Source of the DNA: Halocatena marina
GTDB lineage: Archaea; Halobacteriota; Halobacteria; Halobacteriales; Haloarculaceae
Length of the DNA stretch: 64,000 bases
Direction: 5' to 3'
Assembly: GCF_023276375.1 (NCBI RefSeq)
Contig: NZ_JALLPK010000001.1
Span: 806,001 to 870,000, forward strand
Made by a program: the position numbers and the translations under genes. Below are positions 18,557-27,962 of the stretch, in pieces. Numbering within the stretch: the stretch's first letter is position 1; every line of letters starts with the position of its first letter. The notes beneath the pieces are model-generated. The model worked only from the letters and a program-made list of their open reading frames with translations, had not been told where the DNA came from and made no database searches.

Positions 18557-19163
18557 AGACGTTGTTGTCGGTGAATGTACATTAGTGTCGCGGCTACGTA
18601 ATCAAACAGGAATGTATGTGTACTCATCTAGAGTCAGCTTGGGTGAAATATCTATTACATATTATAGAGTTTGAGGTGATATGATACGAGATCTCACTGT
18701 ATGGTGACTCGTTATTCTATGGTATCTCTGTAATACGGATATACATCTCAGATTACTCAAACAAGAACATGGGAAGAGTGACCAGCCCTTCCCGAACCGC
18801 TGACCACGAAAATGCAGGAATGCCTGAATGGTAGACACGCGGGCAAACCCCAAATGGGTCCCTGCGCCCGCTACTGTGATTCACCTTGGTTTGTCCTGGA
18901 ATTTCCTCCCGGTGCGCTCTTGCGCTACATTGCTATCCTCTATCTCCACCACTAAAAACGTTACTAATTATGTTAATGCAAACTCTGATGGGTTCGAAAT
19001 ATTGGATGTGTCTCATTCGTGAGATGCTATTTATTGATGAATGTGATATATTGGAATGAACTATCGGCTTGGATATTCCAATGAGCAGCCCTATGAGAGT
19101 TCAACTCACCCAAACTGGGATATACGGTTACGGACCGTCTGCTGTCAGGAGCTTCTGTGCGAA
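18557..19163. other. Gene-free region with a palindromic patch
   Basis: No convincing gene is seen. A GC-rich patch at about 18780-18920 holds a nested inverted repeat: gcgggc and gcccgc near 18840 and 18869, enclosing accc and gggt. A minus-strand frame across it looks like decayed coding sequence. Its flanks are AT-rich. It could be a relic or an RNA hairpin. Confidence 0.35.
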
Positions 19164-20042
19164 TTACTCAGTAGATCTCGATTCGCGGGCTTTGAACACA
19201 GATTCGAGTACGGTAGCGGCGGCCCTACTGTCCTCGATATCTGCTCGTGCACACCGCAGAGACGGTTTCCAGCCTGTCGAGTACACCACGAGTGTTTCAT
19301 CCGTGAGTGCCCAGTGCTCAAACGTCGACCACGGTCTGAAACGGCGCCAAAGTTGGTCCTCGACGACGAGTCCGGCATCCATAACGCGGATCGTTCGAGT
19401 GTTCGTTGCAGCGATGGCCAGTGGTATCGTGAGAGATGCGAGTGCGTACGCCGATATGGCCCATTCGATGCCGAATTGTGTACTGAGTACTATCCCTGCG
19501 AAGCCGATGATGTTCGCTATGACGGTGGTTCCGATAATTATTCGCCGCCATCGTTGCGGCCAGCGTCGTGCTTCCCACCGTGCACGCTCTTCTGTACCAA
19601 CGAGTTGAGAATTTGCGTACTGTCTATGGCTCATCATAAGTAAAACAACTCCAGCCAACAGCCCACTGATTGCACCAATAAACGCTAGAAACACCGCCAG
19701 TGTAGACAACTCTGAATCGATAGCACTCAGAGCAACGCCGAATACTACAGGAGTCCACGTTAACGGAACAACGACGAGAAGCCAAATCGTGTCGTTTCGA
19801 CCGAGCTGGATTGCTAGGTTCGGTATTTGATAAACGACTCTGCCAGCAGTGATCGTCACAAGCGCTGTGCTACCGATAAAACTGACACAGCGGAGTGCTG
19901 TGTTCGTGATGTCTGTCGAGAGAGCAAGGATAATTAGCGGTGTGAGGAGAGTGTTGATGTAGAAACCAGTGATGTATGCGTATATTCTATTAAAATGTGG
20001 GTCATCCGACGCCTTTGTTGTAAGTAGAATGTTGAGGACCAT
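19164..20042 (-). CDS. Multi-pass membrane protein with a C-terminal soluble domain
   Basis: This 292-residue protein has about six predicted membrane helices within the first 220 residues, for example around TLLTPLIILALS and the GAISGLLAGVVLLM stretch, then a soluble C-terminal part of about 70 residues. The tail (DAGLVVEDQLWRRFRPWS, ending in a helix) resembles a PH-like or bPH domain that can lie at membranes, but this is only a resemblance. No family is recognised with certainty. It stands alone between gene-poor stretches. Confidence 0.65.
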   Translation of the reverse strand: MVLNILLTTKASDDPHFNRIYAYITGFYINTLLTPLIILALSTDITNTALRCVSFIGSTALVTITAGRVVYQIPNLAIQLGRNDTIWLLVVVPLTWTPVVFGVALSAIDSELSTLAVFLAFIGAISGLLAGVVLLMMSHRQYANSQLVGTEERARWEARRWPQRWRRIIIGTTVIANIIGFAGIVLSTQFGIEWAISAYALASLTIPLAIAATNTRTIRVMDAGLVVEDQLWRRFRPWSTFEHWALTDETLVVYSTGWKPSLRCARADIEDSRAAATVLESVFKARESRSTE

Positions 20043-21555
20043 ACAGGTTCATATTTGGCAAATGTAATACTATCTTCGGAATGGTAACCAATCACAATGT
20101 ATGACTGTGCGGGTGAGTAAGTTCTTGCTCGGAAGGTTCGTTTCCTATATAGTACTATTTTGAATGATCAATATGTGCAAGTCATACTTCGAACGTTACC
20201 CCACAATGGTTCTTTGTCAGTCATTACTATCCCAATAATGGTGAATTTGGCGTACGAAGGTAGAATCATTGGGTAACTACTGTCTATTACTGTCTCTATA
20301 CGGTCGATACAATCGTTGTGGTATTGTTCGTAGTCGGTCTATTAGGAGTTCTACCGACCCTTCGGTGTGGCATGGTTACGTTACTATCATCAGATGAGTT
20401 AGCATTTATGATCGCTATATCGTCGTCTCACTAACTCACTCCCGGAAAGAGCCACGTAATTGAGGAACCACCGTCGCATCGATCTGCGAATATGGTCGTG
20501 TGATACTTTCTGCACTAATTTGATGGACTATGGTATGCTCTAATATTGGTAGCCGTCTCATTTTTCCTATTATTACTCTGTGACTCTGAGATAATTGGTC
20601 AATCTCGCTTCTGAGCACTCTACTGTCTGCAGATAAAACTTTGATGGCATTAAATATAAGATATGAAATAAAAATATGGATATCACTGTATCCATACCAT
20701 TCTAAGCCGGCTTACAAGATTTGAATAATAATTTATAGTATAGTTGATGGGGTATACATAATCGAAGTACTGGTGTCAATGGCAGTGATATAGATCGTTC
20801 ATTCACTGCTAGATACATCTAAACGAATTAACGATGTCTACATTTTGTTTCCTTTCCGTTTCTCTGTTGGCTTTTTTACAGAAGTTATTGACATACAATT
20901 AAATACAGATCTGTTATTTCCAATCCTAAGATTTAATAGTCAAAAATAAAAGCGTAAACAATGACGCTGTTGTCGTAAGGAATCCGTTATGCAACACGAG
21001 ACCAACGGTGAAGCTCTTAGACTATATTTGTAACCCAATCAAATCACGATACGCCATAAAACATTTTCTTTTTGAAACTTCACAGTCAGACTTAAAGATG
21101 TTCATTTCCATGTACAAATGTGGAAACTAGCTGGTCTGCTGTAAATAAAAATCCTGATATTACTTAGTCACTATCGTGGAATGGAATCGTTATTATCCAA
21201 TTTCAATATATAGTTGAAAACTTTCATAATTTATGATCTGGTATCTATACGAACTTCTCCCCGTGCGAATCAAATCGGCTCTAACTGAGAAAACCTTCAA
21301 AGCTACGAATACAAATATCACACCGACAACGGAATTCGGCCCAACTGCGGTCTGGCCCGTTACAATCGTACTGCTGAAATGGTTAATGACAGATCCCCTT
21401 TACCTAGACGTCGAATGGACAGCAGATTCAGTCCGAACGACTAGACATACACGAGTAGCCACCCACACAAAACGATCTCCGACACGAAGCAACTCTGCTC
21501 TCGTGAGCTCGACGAATGATCAATCATCTGGCATCTAATGTAGTAACGGACAGCA
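20043..21555. other. 1.5 kb AT-rich gene desert
   Basis: This stretch is clearly AT-richer than the rest of the window, and its open frames are short and have no haloarchaeal acidic character. No tRNA-like, repeat or transposon end was seen by eye. It may be decayed foreign DNA; small RNA genes cannot be excluded. Confidence 0.4.
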
Positions 21556-22317
21556 CTATTGGTATTTTAGGTTGACTTCGATCACGTTCGCTGTCCGCAA
21601 AACGAGATTGGGAATCTCTTCTTCAAACCGTGCATCCTGTATCCCACTTTTTGGGCCAGAGACGCTCACTGCCCCCATAACCTCGTTATTGTTGTCCAGC
21701 AGTGGGGCTCCGACACAACGCACACCACGAATTCGCTCTTCGTCGTCTGTCGCAAACCCACGCTCGCGGATCACATCCAGCTCTTCAAATAGTGCTTTCT
21801 CGTCCGTGATCGTATTTTCGGTGACTTCTGGAAGTCCGTGGTGCTCGATGAATTCGTCAACCTCTTCGGTTGGGAGTGTCGAAAGAATTGCCTTTCCGGC
21901 AGCGGTGGTCTGCAGTCCGACTCGTTTTCCAACGTATGTGTCTAATCGGAATGCATCTTCGCCTTCGACTTTTGCGAAGAAGACACCCTTACCAAACTCA
22001 GGGATCATGAGGTTCGCGTGTTCTCCCGTCTTGCGAGCGATTTTCCGCAACTCCGGTTGTGCGGTTTGGTATAGATTATTATTTCTTCGACAGTAACCGC
22101 CGATCCGAAGAAATCGAGTCCCGAGGCTGTATCCATCACGATTGCTAGTAACGAATTCGTACTGTTGTAACGTCTGAAGATGGTCAAACACAGTGCTCGT
22201 AGGTGTATCTAAATGATCAGCAATCTCGGAAACGCCTGCAGTATCGAGTTCTTGGAGCGCCTCAATCACCCGAATCGTCGTTCGCGTGGTTTGTACCGGT
22301 GCAGTGGATTCACCCAT
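21556..22317 (-). CDS. IclR-family transcriptional regulator
   Basis: This 253-residue protein has an N-terminal winged HTH (TRTTIRVIEALQELDTAG, then VSEIADHLDTPTSTVFDHLQ) and a C-terminal IclR effector domain. The effector signature includes GEDAFRLDTYVGKRVGLQTTA and GVRCVGAPLLD. The ATG at 22317 gives a normal IclR length; upstream in-frame ATGs exist but add a Cys-rich non-conserved stretch. It is divergent from the dehydratase at 22467 with about 150 bases between starts, so it probably controls that gene and perhaps others in the sugar island. Confidence 0.93.
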   Translation of the reverse strand: MGESTAPVQTTRTTIRVIEALQELDTAGVSEIADHLDTPTSTVFDHLQTLQQYEFVTSNRDGYSLGTRFLRIGGYCRRNNNLYQTAQPELRKIARKTGEHANLMIPEFGKGVFFAKVEGEDAFRLDTYVGKRVGLQTTAAGKAILSTLPTEEVDEFIEHHGLPEVTENTITDEKALFEELDVIRERGFATDDEERIRGVRCVGAPLLDNNNEVMGAVSVSGPKSGIQDARFEEEIPNLVLRTANVIEVNLKYQ

Positions 22318-22466
22318 AGTCCAATCACGAATCACATTGAGACAACATAAATCTTTCCGGCACAGCCGGATCGATGTCATCACCCGAAGAATGTAATACA
22401 TTTTGCCTTACTAACATGGAAACTAGTAAAACAAGAACTAAGGCACCCTCCGTAGTACCCGCTTTC

Positions 22467-23645
22467 ATGCCAGAGTTAGAGATAACTGGGATAGAGTCGT
22501 ATATCGTTGCAAATCCGTGGAAACCGTGGGTATTCGTGCGAGTAGAAACCAACGAGGGAGTTCACGGGCTGTCCGAGGCGACAACGCATGGGAAGCCTCG
22601 GACTGTTGTCGCTGCAATTGAGGAGATGCGTGATTACTTCATCGGTGCGGATCCGTTCGACACCGAACGCCTCTTTCTCGAAATGTACCGCGACGAGTGG
22701 TTTTCGAAGAACGTAATCAACACCACAGTCATCAGCGCTATCGACGTTGCCTGTTGGGACATCAAGGGCAAAGTTCTCGACCGGCCATTGTACGAGTTGC
22801 TGGGAGGGGCGGTACAGGGGACCGAGCTGCGAGCGTACGCCAACGGTTGGTATAAGGATGCTCAGGAAGGGCCTGAAGCGTTTGCTGAGGCAGCAGAACG
22901 TGTTGTTAGCGATGGTTACGACGCTCTCAAATTCGATCCGTTCGGCCACGCATGGGAACGAATGCAACGTTCTGAGTTCAACCGAGCGATCGATACGATT
23001 CGAGCGGTTCGTGAGGCCGTTGGGCCAGATATCGATCTCCTCATCGAGGGGCACGGCCGGTTCACTTCCGATGTTGCCGTTGAGATCGCACACGAGATGG
23101 CTCAGTTTGATCCAACGTGGTTCGAAGAGCCGTGTCCCCCAGACAGTATCGAAAGTCTCGGAACTGTCTCACGAAAGTCACCAGTCCCGATTGCAACCGG
23201 TGAACGACTGATGAGTAAGTATGAATTCAGTGCATTACTCGAAACCACCGAAATCGGGATCATTCAGCCAGACCTTGCCAACACTGGTGGCGTCACCGAA
23301 GGAAAGAAAATCGCTGCCATGGCTGAAGCAAAGCACGTGAATTTCGCTCCGCACAACCCACAAGGCCCTGTCGCAACCGCGATCTGCGCACACGTCTGTG
23401 CGAGCACTCCCAACTTCATGATTCAGGAAGTCTTTGAGGACTACGATGTCGACTGGAAGGGTGAACTGCTCCGTGATCCAATCACCATCGAAGACGGACG
23501 CCTGTCAGTTCCGGAAGGCCCCGGTCTCGGTGTCGAGCTGAATATAGCTGCGGTCGAAGAACACGAGTACACCGAAGACGCTGTCCACACGATCAACCTC
23601 TTCGAGAAAGGCTGGGAGTCTCGTTCGTTGGGTGGGGGCGACTGA
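22467..23645 (+). CDS. Enolase-superfamily sugar-acid dehydratase (MR/galactonate dehydratase type)
   Basis: This 392-residue protein belongs to the mandelate racemase/muconate lactonising branch. The barrel shows KFDPFG, a metal-ligand stretch LLIEGHGRF, WFEEPCPP with the second ligand, ATGERL with the third, and FAPHNPQGPVATA with the catalytic His. These positions resemble galactonate or related acid-sugar dehydratases that make 2-keto-3-deoxy acids. The ATG at 22467 starts the conserved LEITGIES; the open frame extends further. The neighbouring HpcH aldolase (24353) would cleave such a product. The exact sugar acid is not known. Confidence 0.88.
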   Translation: MPELEITGIESYIVANPWKPWVFVRVETNEGVHGLSEATTHGKPRTVVAAIEEMRDYFIGADPFDTERLFLEMYRDEWFSKNVINTTVISAIDVACWDIKGKVLDRPLYELLGGAVQGTELRAYANGWYKDAQEGPEAFAEAAERVVSDGYDALKFDPFGHAWERMQRSEFNRAIDTIRAVREAVGPDIDLLIEGHGRFTSDVAVEIAHEMAQFDPTWFEEPCPPDSIESLGTVSRKSPVPIATGERLMSKYEFSALLETTEIGIIQPDLANTGGVTEGKKIAAMAEAKHVNFAPHNPQGPVATAICAHVCASTPNFMIQEVFEDYDVDWKGELLRDPITIEDGRLSVPEGPGLGVELNIAAVEEHEYTEDAVHTINLFEKGWESRSLGGGD

Positions 23646-24352
23646 ACAGAGTGCTATCAGATCAGACTGACCAACGATCGGCTCGATAACAAGCGGCCAT
23701 GTGGTTGCTTCAGTGGTTAATTGTCCTTTCATCGAACACAATTCATCGGTCGATTCCGACGACACCGGAACTACACACGATCTCTCGAATACTGCGGTTT
23801 TTCAACGGTATGGCCTATACCAACCATACTGCAAAATCAACCGTGGTCACGCAAGCCAGTAACGACGTGTTCATCTCCAATCTGGACAGGTTCACTCATG
23901 ACTCCGAAGCTCATCGAGCCGTTGGATACGTATCTAAACGATTCAAAACTCACATCACCAAACTACGACTTCGATGGTCGCTTCGATATTTTCGCTCGCT
24001 CGCACGGGAAGTGGAACAGAACGATCTACGGATAGCTGTGGGATTGAGTATCATGACTCTCACGATCCGCGAGGATGCTCTCGAGAAACACGCCAAAGCG
24101 TCTCGGAAACAGCATAGCGAGGATATTCTGTCTCCTTTCTCCCAAGGCTACGAAAATCACGACCATTGTCAACGGACTCCACATCGAGGGAGTGCCGTAC
24201 AGAGCAGTAGCGGCTATCGACGCTGCTGATCGAGCAGTGGGATAAGTCCATGCATCACATCTCAACTGTTATTTCCACGTCGGAATCTCCAATAGTGGAG
24301 TTCAGTTACTGATCACGTAGGTTCAAGTTCCCTCCCATCCAACACCAATCGG
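23646..24352. other. Intergenic relics between dehydratase and aldolase
   Basis: The 700 bases between the two genes hold only short frames. A plus-strand frame from about 23898 to 24035 encodes a 45-residue acidic peptide starting MTPKLIEPLDTYLND that looks like the start of a lost gene. A minus-strand frame (24026-24265) has a hydrophobic stretch that could be the remnant of a membrane protein. Neither is recognised. Confidence 0.35.
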
Positions 24353-25111
24353 ATGCCGACCCATACGCTACGGAAGCGACTCCAAGACGGAGAGACGTCA
24401 GTTGGAACGATTCAGGTCGTTGATTCGCCACAAGTTTCAGAAGCAATCGGCGTTGCCGGAATGGATTTTGTGATATTTGATCAGGAACACGGTCCGCTCA
24501 CAGCGGAAACATCGTTAGCGATGGCTGCGGCCGCGCAGGTCGGTGGTGCTGAACCAATTGTTCGGGTTCGAACGAACGCCGAGCACGAGATTCAGCGTGC
24601 ACTTGACATCGGATCAGCTGGTGTAATGATACCGCAGGTCGAGACACAAGCCGACGCGAAAGCCGCAGTCAACGCTGCTCGGTTCGCTCCACTCGGTGAG
24701 CGTGGACTCTCACAGTACGTTCGCGCTGGTGAGTACGCTGGCATGAATGAATACACGAAACGACAAAACGAAGAAACTACCCTCATCGTTCAAATTGAGG
24801 GTGAACGTGGCGTTGAGAACGTGCAAGAGATCGTCGCGGTCGAGGGGATCGATGTCATTTTCCTCGGCCCGTACGACATCTCTTCGTCGCTAGGTATCCC
24901 TGGACAGGTTCACGACAGCGAGGTACGGGAGCTCATGGCCGAAGTGTGTGATGTAGCGGCGAACTCTGAAACGATCGTTGGAACGTTCGCAGATGACACG
25001 GAGATGGCCCAGCAGTGGATTGAGGCGGGCGCACAGTTCGTCGCTATCGGCGTCGCTGCTGCTCACCTGACGTGGCAACTCGAATCGGTCGTTGATGCAA
25101 TCGATCGATAA
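24353..25111 (+). CDS. HpcH/HpaI-family aldolase
   Basis: This 252-residue protein is a class II (metal-dependent) pyruvate aldolase of the HpcH/HpaI family, which splits 2-keto-3-deoxy acids into pyruvate and an aldehyde. The motifs FVIFDQEHGP, AGVMIPQVET, GERGLSQYVRAGEYAG, IVQIEGERGVEN (metal Glu) and VIFLGPYDISSSLG (metal Asp) are all present. The sequence matches the 2-keto-3-deoxy-L-rhamnonate aldolase or hydroxyheptenedioate aldolase group, not KDPG aldolases. It lies after a dehydratase whose product would be a suitable substrate, but the gap between them argues against a tight operon. Confidence 0.9.
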   Translation: MPTHTLRKRLQDGETSVGTIQVVDSPQVSEAIGVAGMDFVIFDQEHGPLTAETSLAMAAAAQVGGAEPIVRVRTNAEHEIQRALDIGSAGVMIPQVETQADAKAAVNAARFAPLGERGLSQYVRAGEYAGMNEYTKRQNEETTLIVQIEGERGVENVQEIVAVEGIDVIFLGPYDISSSLGIPGQVHDSEVRELMAEVCDVAANSETIVGTFADDTEMAQQWIEAGAQFVAIGVAAAHLTWQLESVVDAIDR

Positions 25112-25223
25112 CAAATGACGTCCTGAGCCGTATCCGAACCACCGTTGGCCGAAAAAACCACGGGCCGATCGGACACTGGTTAGTAAATTGTCACGAATCG
25201 GAGTACAACACAGCGTTCGACGA

Positions 25224-25620
25224 TCATTCCTTGAGCGCACCCTGAGTGAGTCCGCTTACGATTCGTTCCTGAGCGACCAACACGATAGCTGCCATCGGGA
25301 GTACGCCAACGAGGCTCGCTGCAGCCATCAGATTATAGGCATACAATCGCGATCTTGAAGACGTAAAGATACCAAACGACACGGGTGCCCAATGCTCGAC
25401 GGTGCCATCTACCACCTGATACGAGAAGACAAACTCGTTGTAGACGATGATGAACGTCAGGATCCCTGCGGTTGCGACCCCGGGAACAGATAGTGGAATA
25501 ATGATACGGAACAGTGCACCGATTCGCGTCGATCCCTTGATGAGTATGGCATCCTCTCGTCCAGCGGGGATCTGGCTGTAGAACGTTGAGTGGCTGAAGA
25601 TGATCAGTTGGAGAGCTTCG
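25224..25620 (-). pseudogene. Truncated MalG-type ABC sugar permease
   Basis: Only the C-terminal third of a carbohydrate ABC permease remains. The remnant carries QIPAGREDAILIKGSTR, the EAA-loop region that docks on the ATPase, then the last membrane helices ending GLTQGALKE. The N-terminal helices are missing, and the homology stops where the stop region of the next gene (Gfo/Idh at 25604) begins. No partner permease, binding protein or ATPase is adjacent. The open frame could be read from an upstream Met, but that part is the antisense-free overlap with the neighbour and not permease. A deletion fused the relic to the dehydrogenase end. Confidence 0.8.
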
Positions 25621-26713
25621 TCGGGAAATCCGCTGGCAACGGGTTCGGTTGCTCGCATGACTGGGATAGATCCACGTATGCGTGGCTGGCAGATGCCTCC
25701 CGAATTCCATCCATAATTTCGAGGACGTGATATCCCAGTTCACCATTCGCTCGCTGTTTCCAATCAGTCCGGATTGAGTAAGCCATATCTGCGACACCGA
25801 TGCCTCTGTTCTCATCTGTGTGCCCATGCGTGATTGGGACCGTTTCCCACTCTCCGTCTGCCATATCGTCACGGTGGACGGTCACAGGGCCACTGAACTG
25901 ATTGGGATCTGGGACGCGAAGCGTTCCCTTCGTACCGTACACTTCGAACGTACCGGAGAGATCCGTCTCCGAGACGTCAAAACTCATTAGCAGCGTTCCG
26001 ATCGCACCGCTCTCGAACTCCAGCGTTGCGGACTCATGAGTCGGTACCTCGACGTCGATCGTTGTTCCACTTTTTGGCTGACTCGTAATCGTCCGTTGGG
26101 AGAATGTCTGTCTCGTGGTCCCCGAGACACTCTCAACCGATCCCATTAGAAACACAAGCGCGGTCAGATAGTACGGGCCCATATCGAATAGTGGGCCGCC
26201 ACCGTCCTTGTAGTACAGCTCTGGACTCGGATGCCAGTGTTCGTGACCTGACGAGGCCCAGACAGCGGTGGCACCGACTGGTTTGCCGATCTGGCCGCTG
26301 TCGATCACATTCCGGCAGGTTTGGATTCCGCCACCGAGAAACGTATCGGGTGCAACTCCGACCGCGACTCCGTTCTCTGTTGCTCGGGAGAGTATCTCCG
26401 TTCCCTGTTCGGCCGACACCGCGAGTGGCTTCTCCGTGTAGACGTGCTTTCCAGCCTCGATACTTTGAAGCAAGACTTCCGAATGGACACTGGGTGGTGT
26501 CAGGTTGACTACGATGTCGATCTCTGGATCGTCAAGAACGTCTGTTATCTCACCGTACGTCGACACACCATACTCTTCGGCCTTCTCTCTGGCTTTCTCT
26601 GGAACGATATCAGCACACGCACCCACCTGAAGAATATCGAATCTGTCTTCTGCTTCAAAGTATACATCGCTGATAGTCCCGCAACCAACGATTCCAAGGC
26701 TGACTTGTTGCAT
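25604..26713 (-). CDS. Gfo/Idh/MocA-family oxidoreductase
   Basis: This 369-residue NAD(P)-dependent dehydrogenase has the Rossmann motif GIVGCGTISDVY near the start, the strand-loop NLTPPSVHSEV, the catalytic-Lys motif HVYTEKPLAVS, and the C-terminal sheet region with GGGPLFDMGPYYLTAL. It would oxidise a sugar, inositol or sugar acid; the substrate is unknown. The start is ATG at 26713, with an in-frame TTG six bases upstream; a TATA-like ttttatatt about 28 bases before the ATG supports it. The C-terminus ends in a normal way, so the neighbouring permease relic does not extend it. Confidence 0.9.
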   Translation of the reverse strand: MQQVSLGIVGCGTISDVYFEAEDRFDILQVGACADIVPEKAREKAEEYGVSTYGEITDVLDDPEIDIVVNLTPPSVHSEVLLQSIEAGKHVYTEKPLAVSAEQGTEILSRATENGVAVGVAPDTFLGGGIQTCRNVIDSGQIGKPVGATAVWASSGHEHWHPSPELYYKDGGGPLFDMGPYYLTALVFLMGSVESVSGTTRQTFSQRTITSQPKSGTTIDVEVPTHESATLEFESGAIGTLLMSFDVSETDLSGTFEVYGTKGTLRVPDPNQFSGPVTVHRDDMADGEWETVPITHGHTDENRGIGVADMAYSIRTDWKQRANGELGYHVLEIMDGIREASASHAYVDLSQSCEQPNPLPADFPTKLSN

Positions 26714-26735
26714 GCTCAATCGCTCTCAACTCAGC

Positions 26736-26745
26736 AATATAAAAC
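26736..26745 (-). promoter_or_regulatory. TATA element of the Gfo/Idh gene at 25604
   Basis: On the minus strand ttttatattg lies about 28 bases before the ATG at 26713, as expected for a leaderless haloarchaeal transcript. Confidence 0.5.
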
Positions 26746-27468
26746 CATTCGTTCACATGATTTTCACCACTCATCAAACATCTGTCTCTCCATTTTGACG
26801 AATGAGAGAAGCCACTCGCTATCATTTTGACACATCATGAATACTGTGGAGACCGATATCAGCGACGATATTACCAGAAGTAGTCATGGAGCAGTCCCGT
26901 CCAGTATCAGTAACGCCGATAAGCAATGCGTGAATTACAGCGGTACATGCGTAACGGACGCTGTTGCTTCATTTGCATCGAATACGTGAACGAGACGACC
27001 CGCTCCGAACTGGGTCACCGTTGTCGTCTATACAGCATGGCAACAGGAGCGTTTTGCATGATAGAACAGAATCTATCATCGATGCCAGTTCGTCGATGGT
27101 CAGAGCGCTCTCCGGATGGTGTTGGTACTGTTCGGTCAGTGCACTCAAAGGATGGCGACGAACCAGTGATCGCCGGGGAAATCTCATATTAAATCTTTGT
27201 GGATTAAATAAATCGACAATCAACGAATTCAGTTGCTGTTGATTAAAACGACGAGGGCGACACAAACAGAACCCAAACAGATTGTTGGGTATTTTCGTTA
27301 CAAAGAATACGCACCGTTAATCCTGTAGTAGTGGGTCTAAAAGACTGATTTTCCAAGACCTTCAATTTTCAAGTCCACAATCGGTCGTCAGATCTGTGAC
27401 CAATCTGCTGTTGATTCCTGACCCGTCGAAACAATCCTCGGCTTCTAAAGTACGACAATTAACGATCT
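26746..27468. other. Degenerate intergenic region
   Basis: No intact gene. A minus-strand frame (26969-27265) contains HPLSALTEQYQHHPESA followed by a helix, resembling part of a small haloarchaeal winged-helix domain, but it lacks the rest and is probably decayed. The flanks are AT-rich. Confidence 0.4.
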
Positions 27469-27933
27469 ATGAGGTCGCTGAAATACGGAAGCTTCGAGGA
27501 GGATCGTCGCCGATATCGTTTACAAAATCACTTGTATTCGTCAATTTACAACGTCACGAACAGCAGATTCGGCGGACAGGGCAACGTTGCCACGATCGTG
27601 GACGCGCTGGAAGCCGAAATTCCGGATGCGCATCCGGTTCGTACTCCGTGGTACTTTCCGAGTCTCGGCGAATACGCATCGCTGCTCGAATCCAACGGGT
27701 TCGAAGTCACATATGCTCGGCTGTTCGACCGACCGACAACACTATCCGGTTATACCGGACTCGAACGCTAGCTCGAACAGTTTGCGGGCAGTTTCTTTGT
27801 GCCACTGTCTGTGGATGAGCAACGACGGATTACAAGCCGAGTCGAGAACCAACTCGACCCCTCGCTGTCTGATGGCGAACACTGGGTGGCGGACAACCGT
27901 CGTCTCCGGTTTGTTGTACAGCTGCCTGAGTAA
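27469..27933 (+). pseudogene. SAM-dependent methyltransferase remnant with internal stop
   Basis: The frame shows the C-terminal half of a class I methyltransferase of the trans-aconitate methyltransferase type: GGQGNVATIVDALEAE, then FPSLGEYASLLESNGFEV, then PTTLSGYTGLER. It is interrupted by TAG at 27769-27771 and continues in the same frame with LEQFAGSFFVPLSV up to a stop at 27931. The N-terminal SAM-binding motif GxGxG is missing. The combination of truncation and stop codon marks it as dead unless readthrough occurs. Confidence 0.75.
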
Positions 27934-27962
27934 CTATGTGCGTTTCCATTCGTTTGTCTCTG

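Noticed and set aside
24305-24345. Sequence resembling a tRNA T-arm (ggttcaagttccc)
   Set aside because: The flanking bases do not pair as a T-stem and no acceptor, D or anticodon arm could be drawn upstream.
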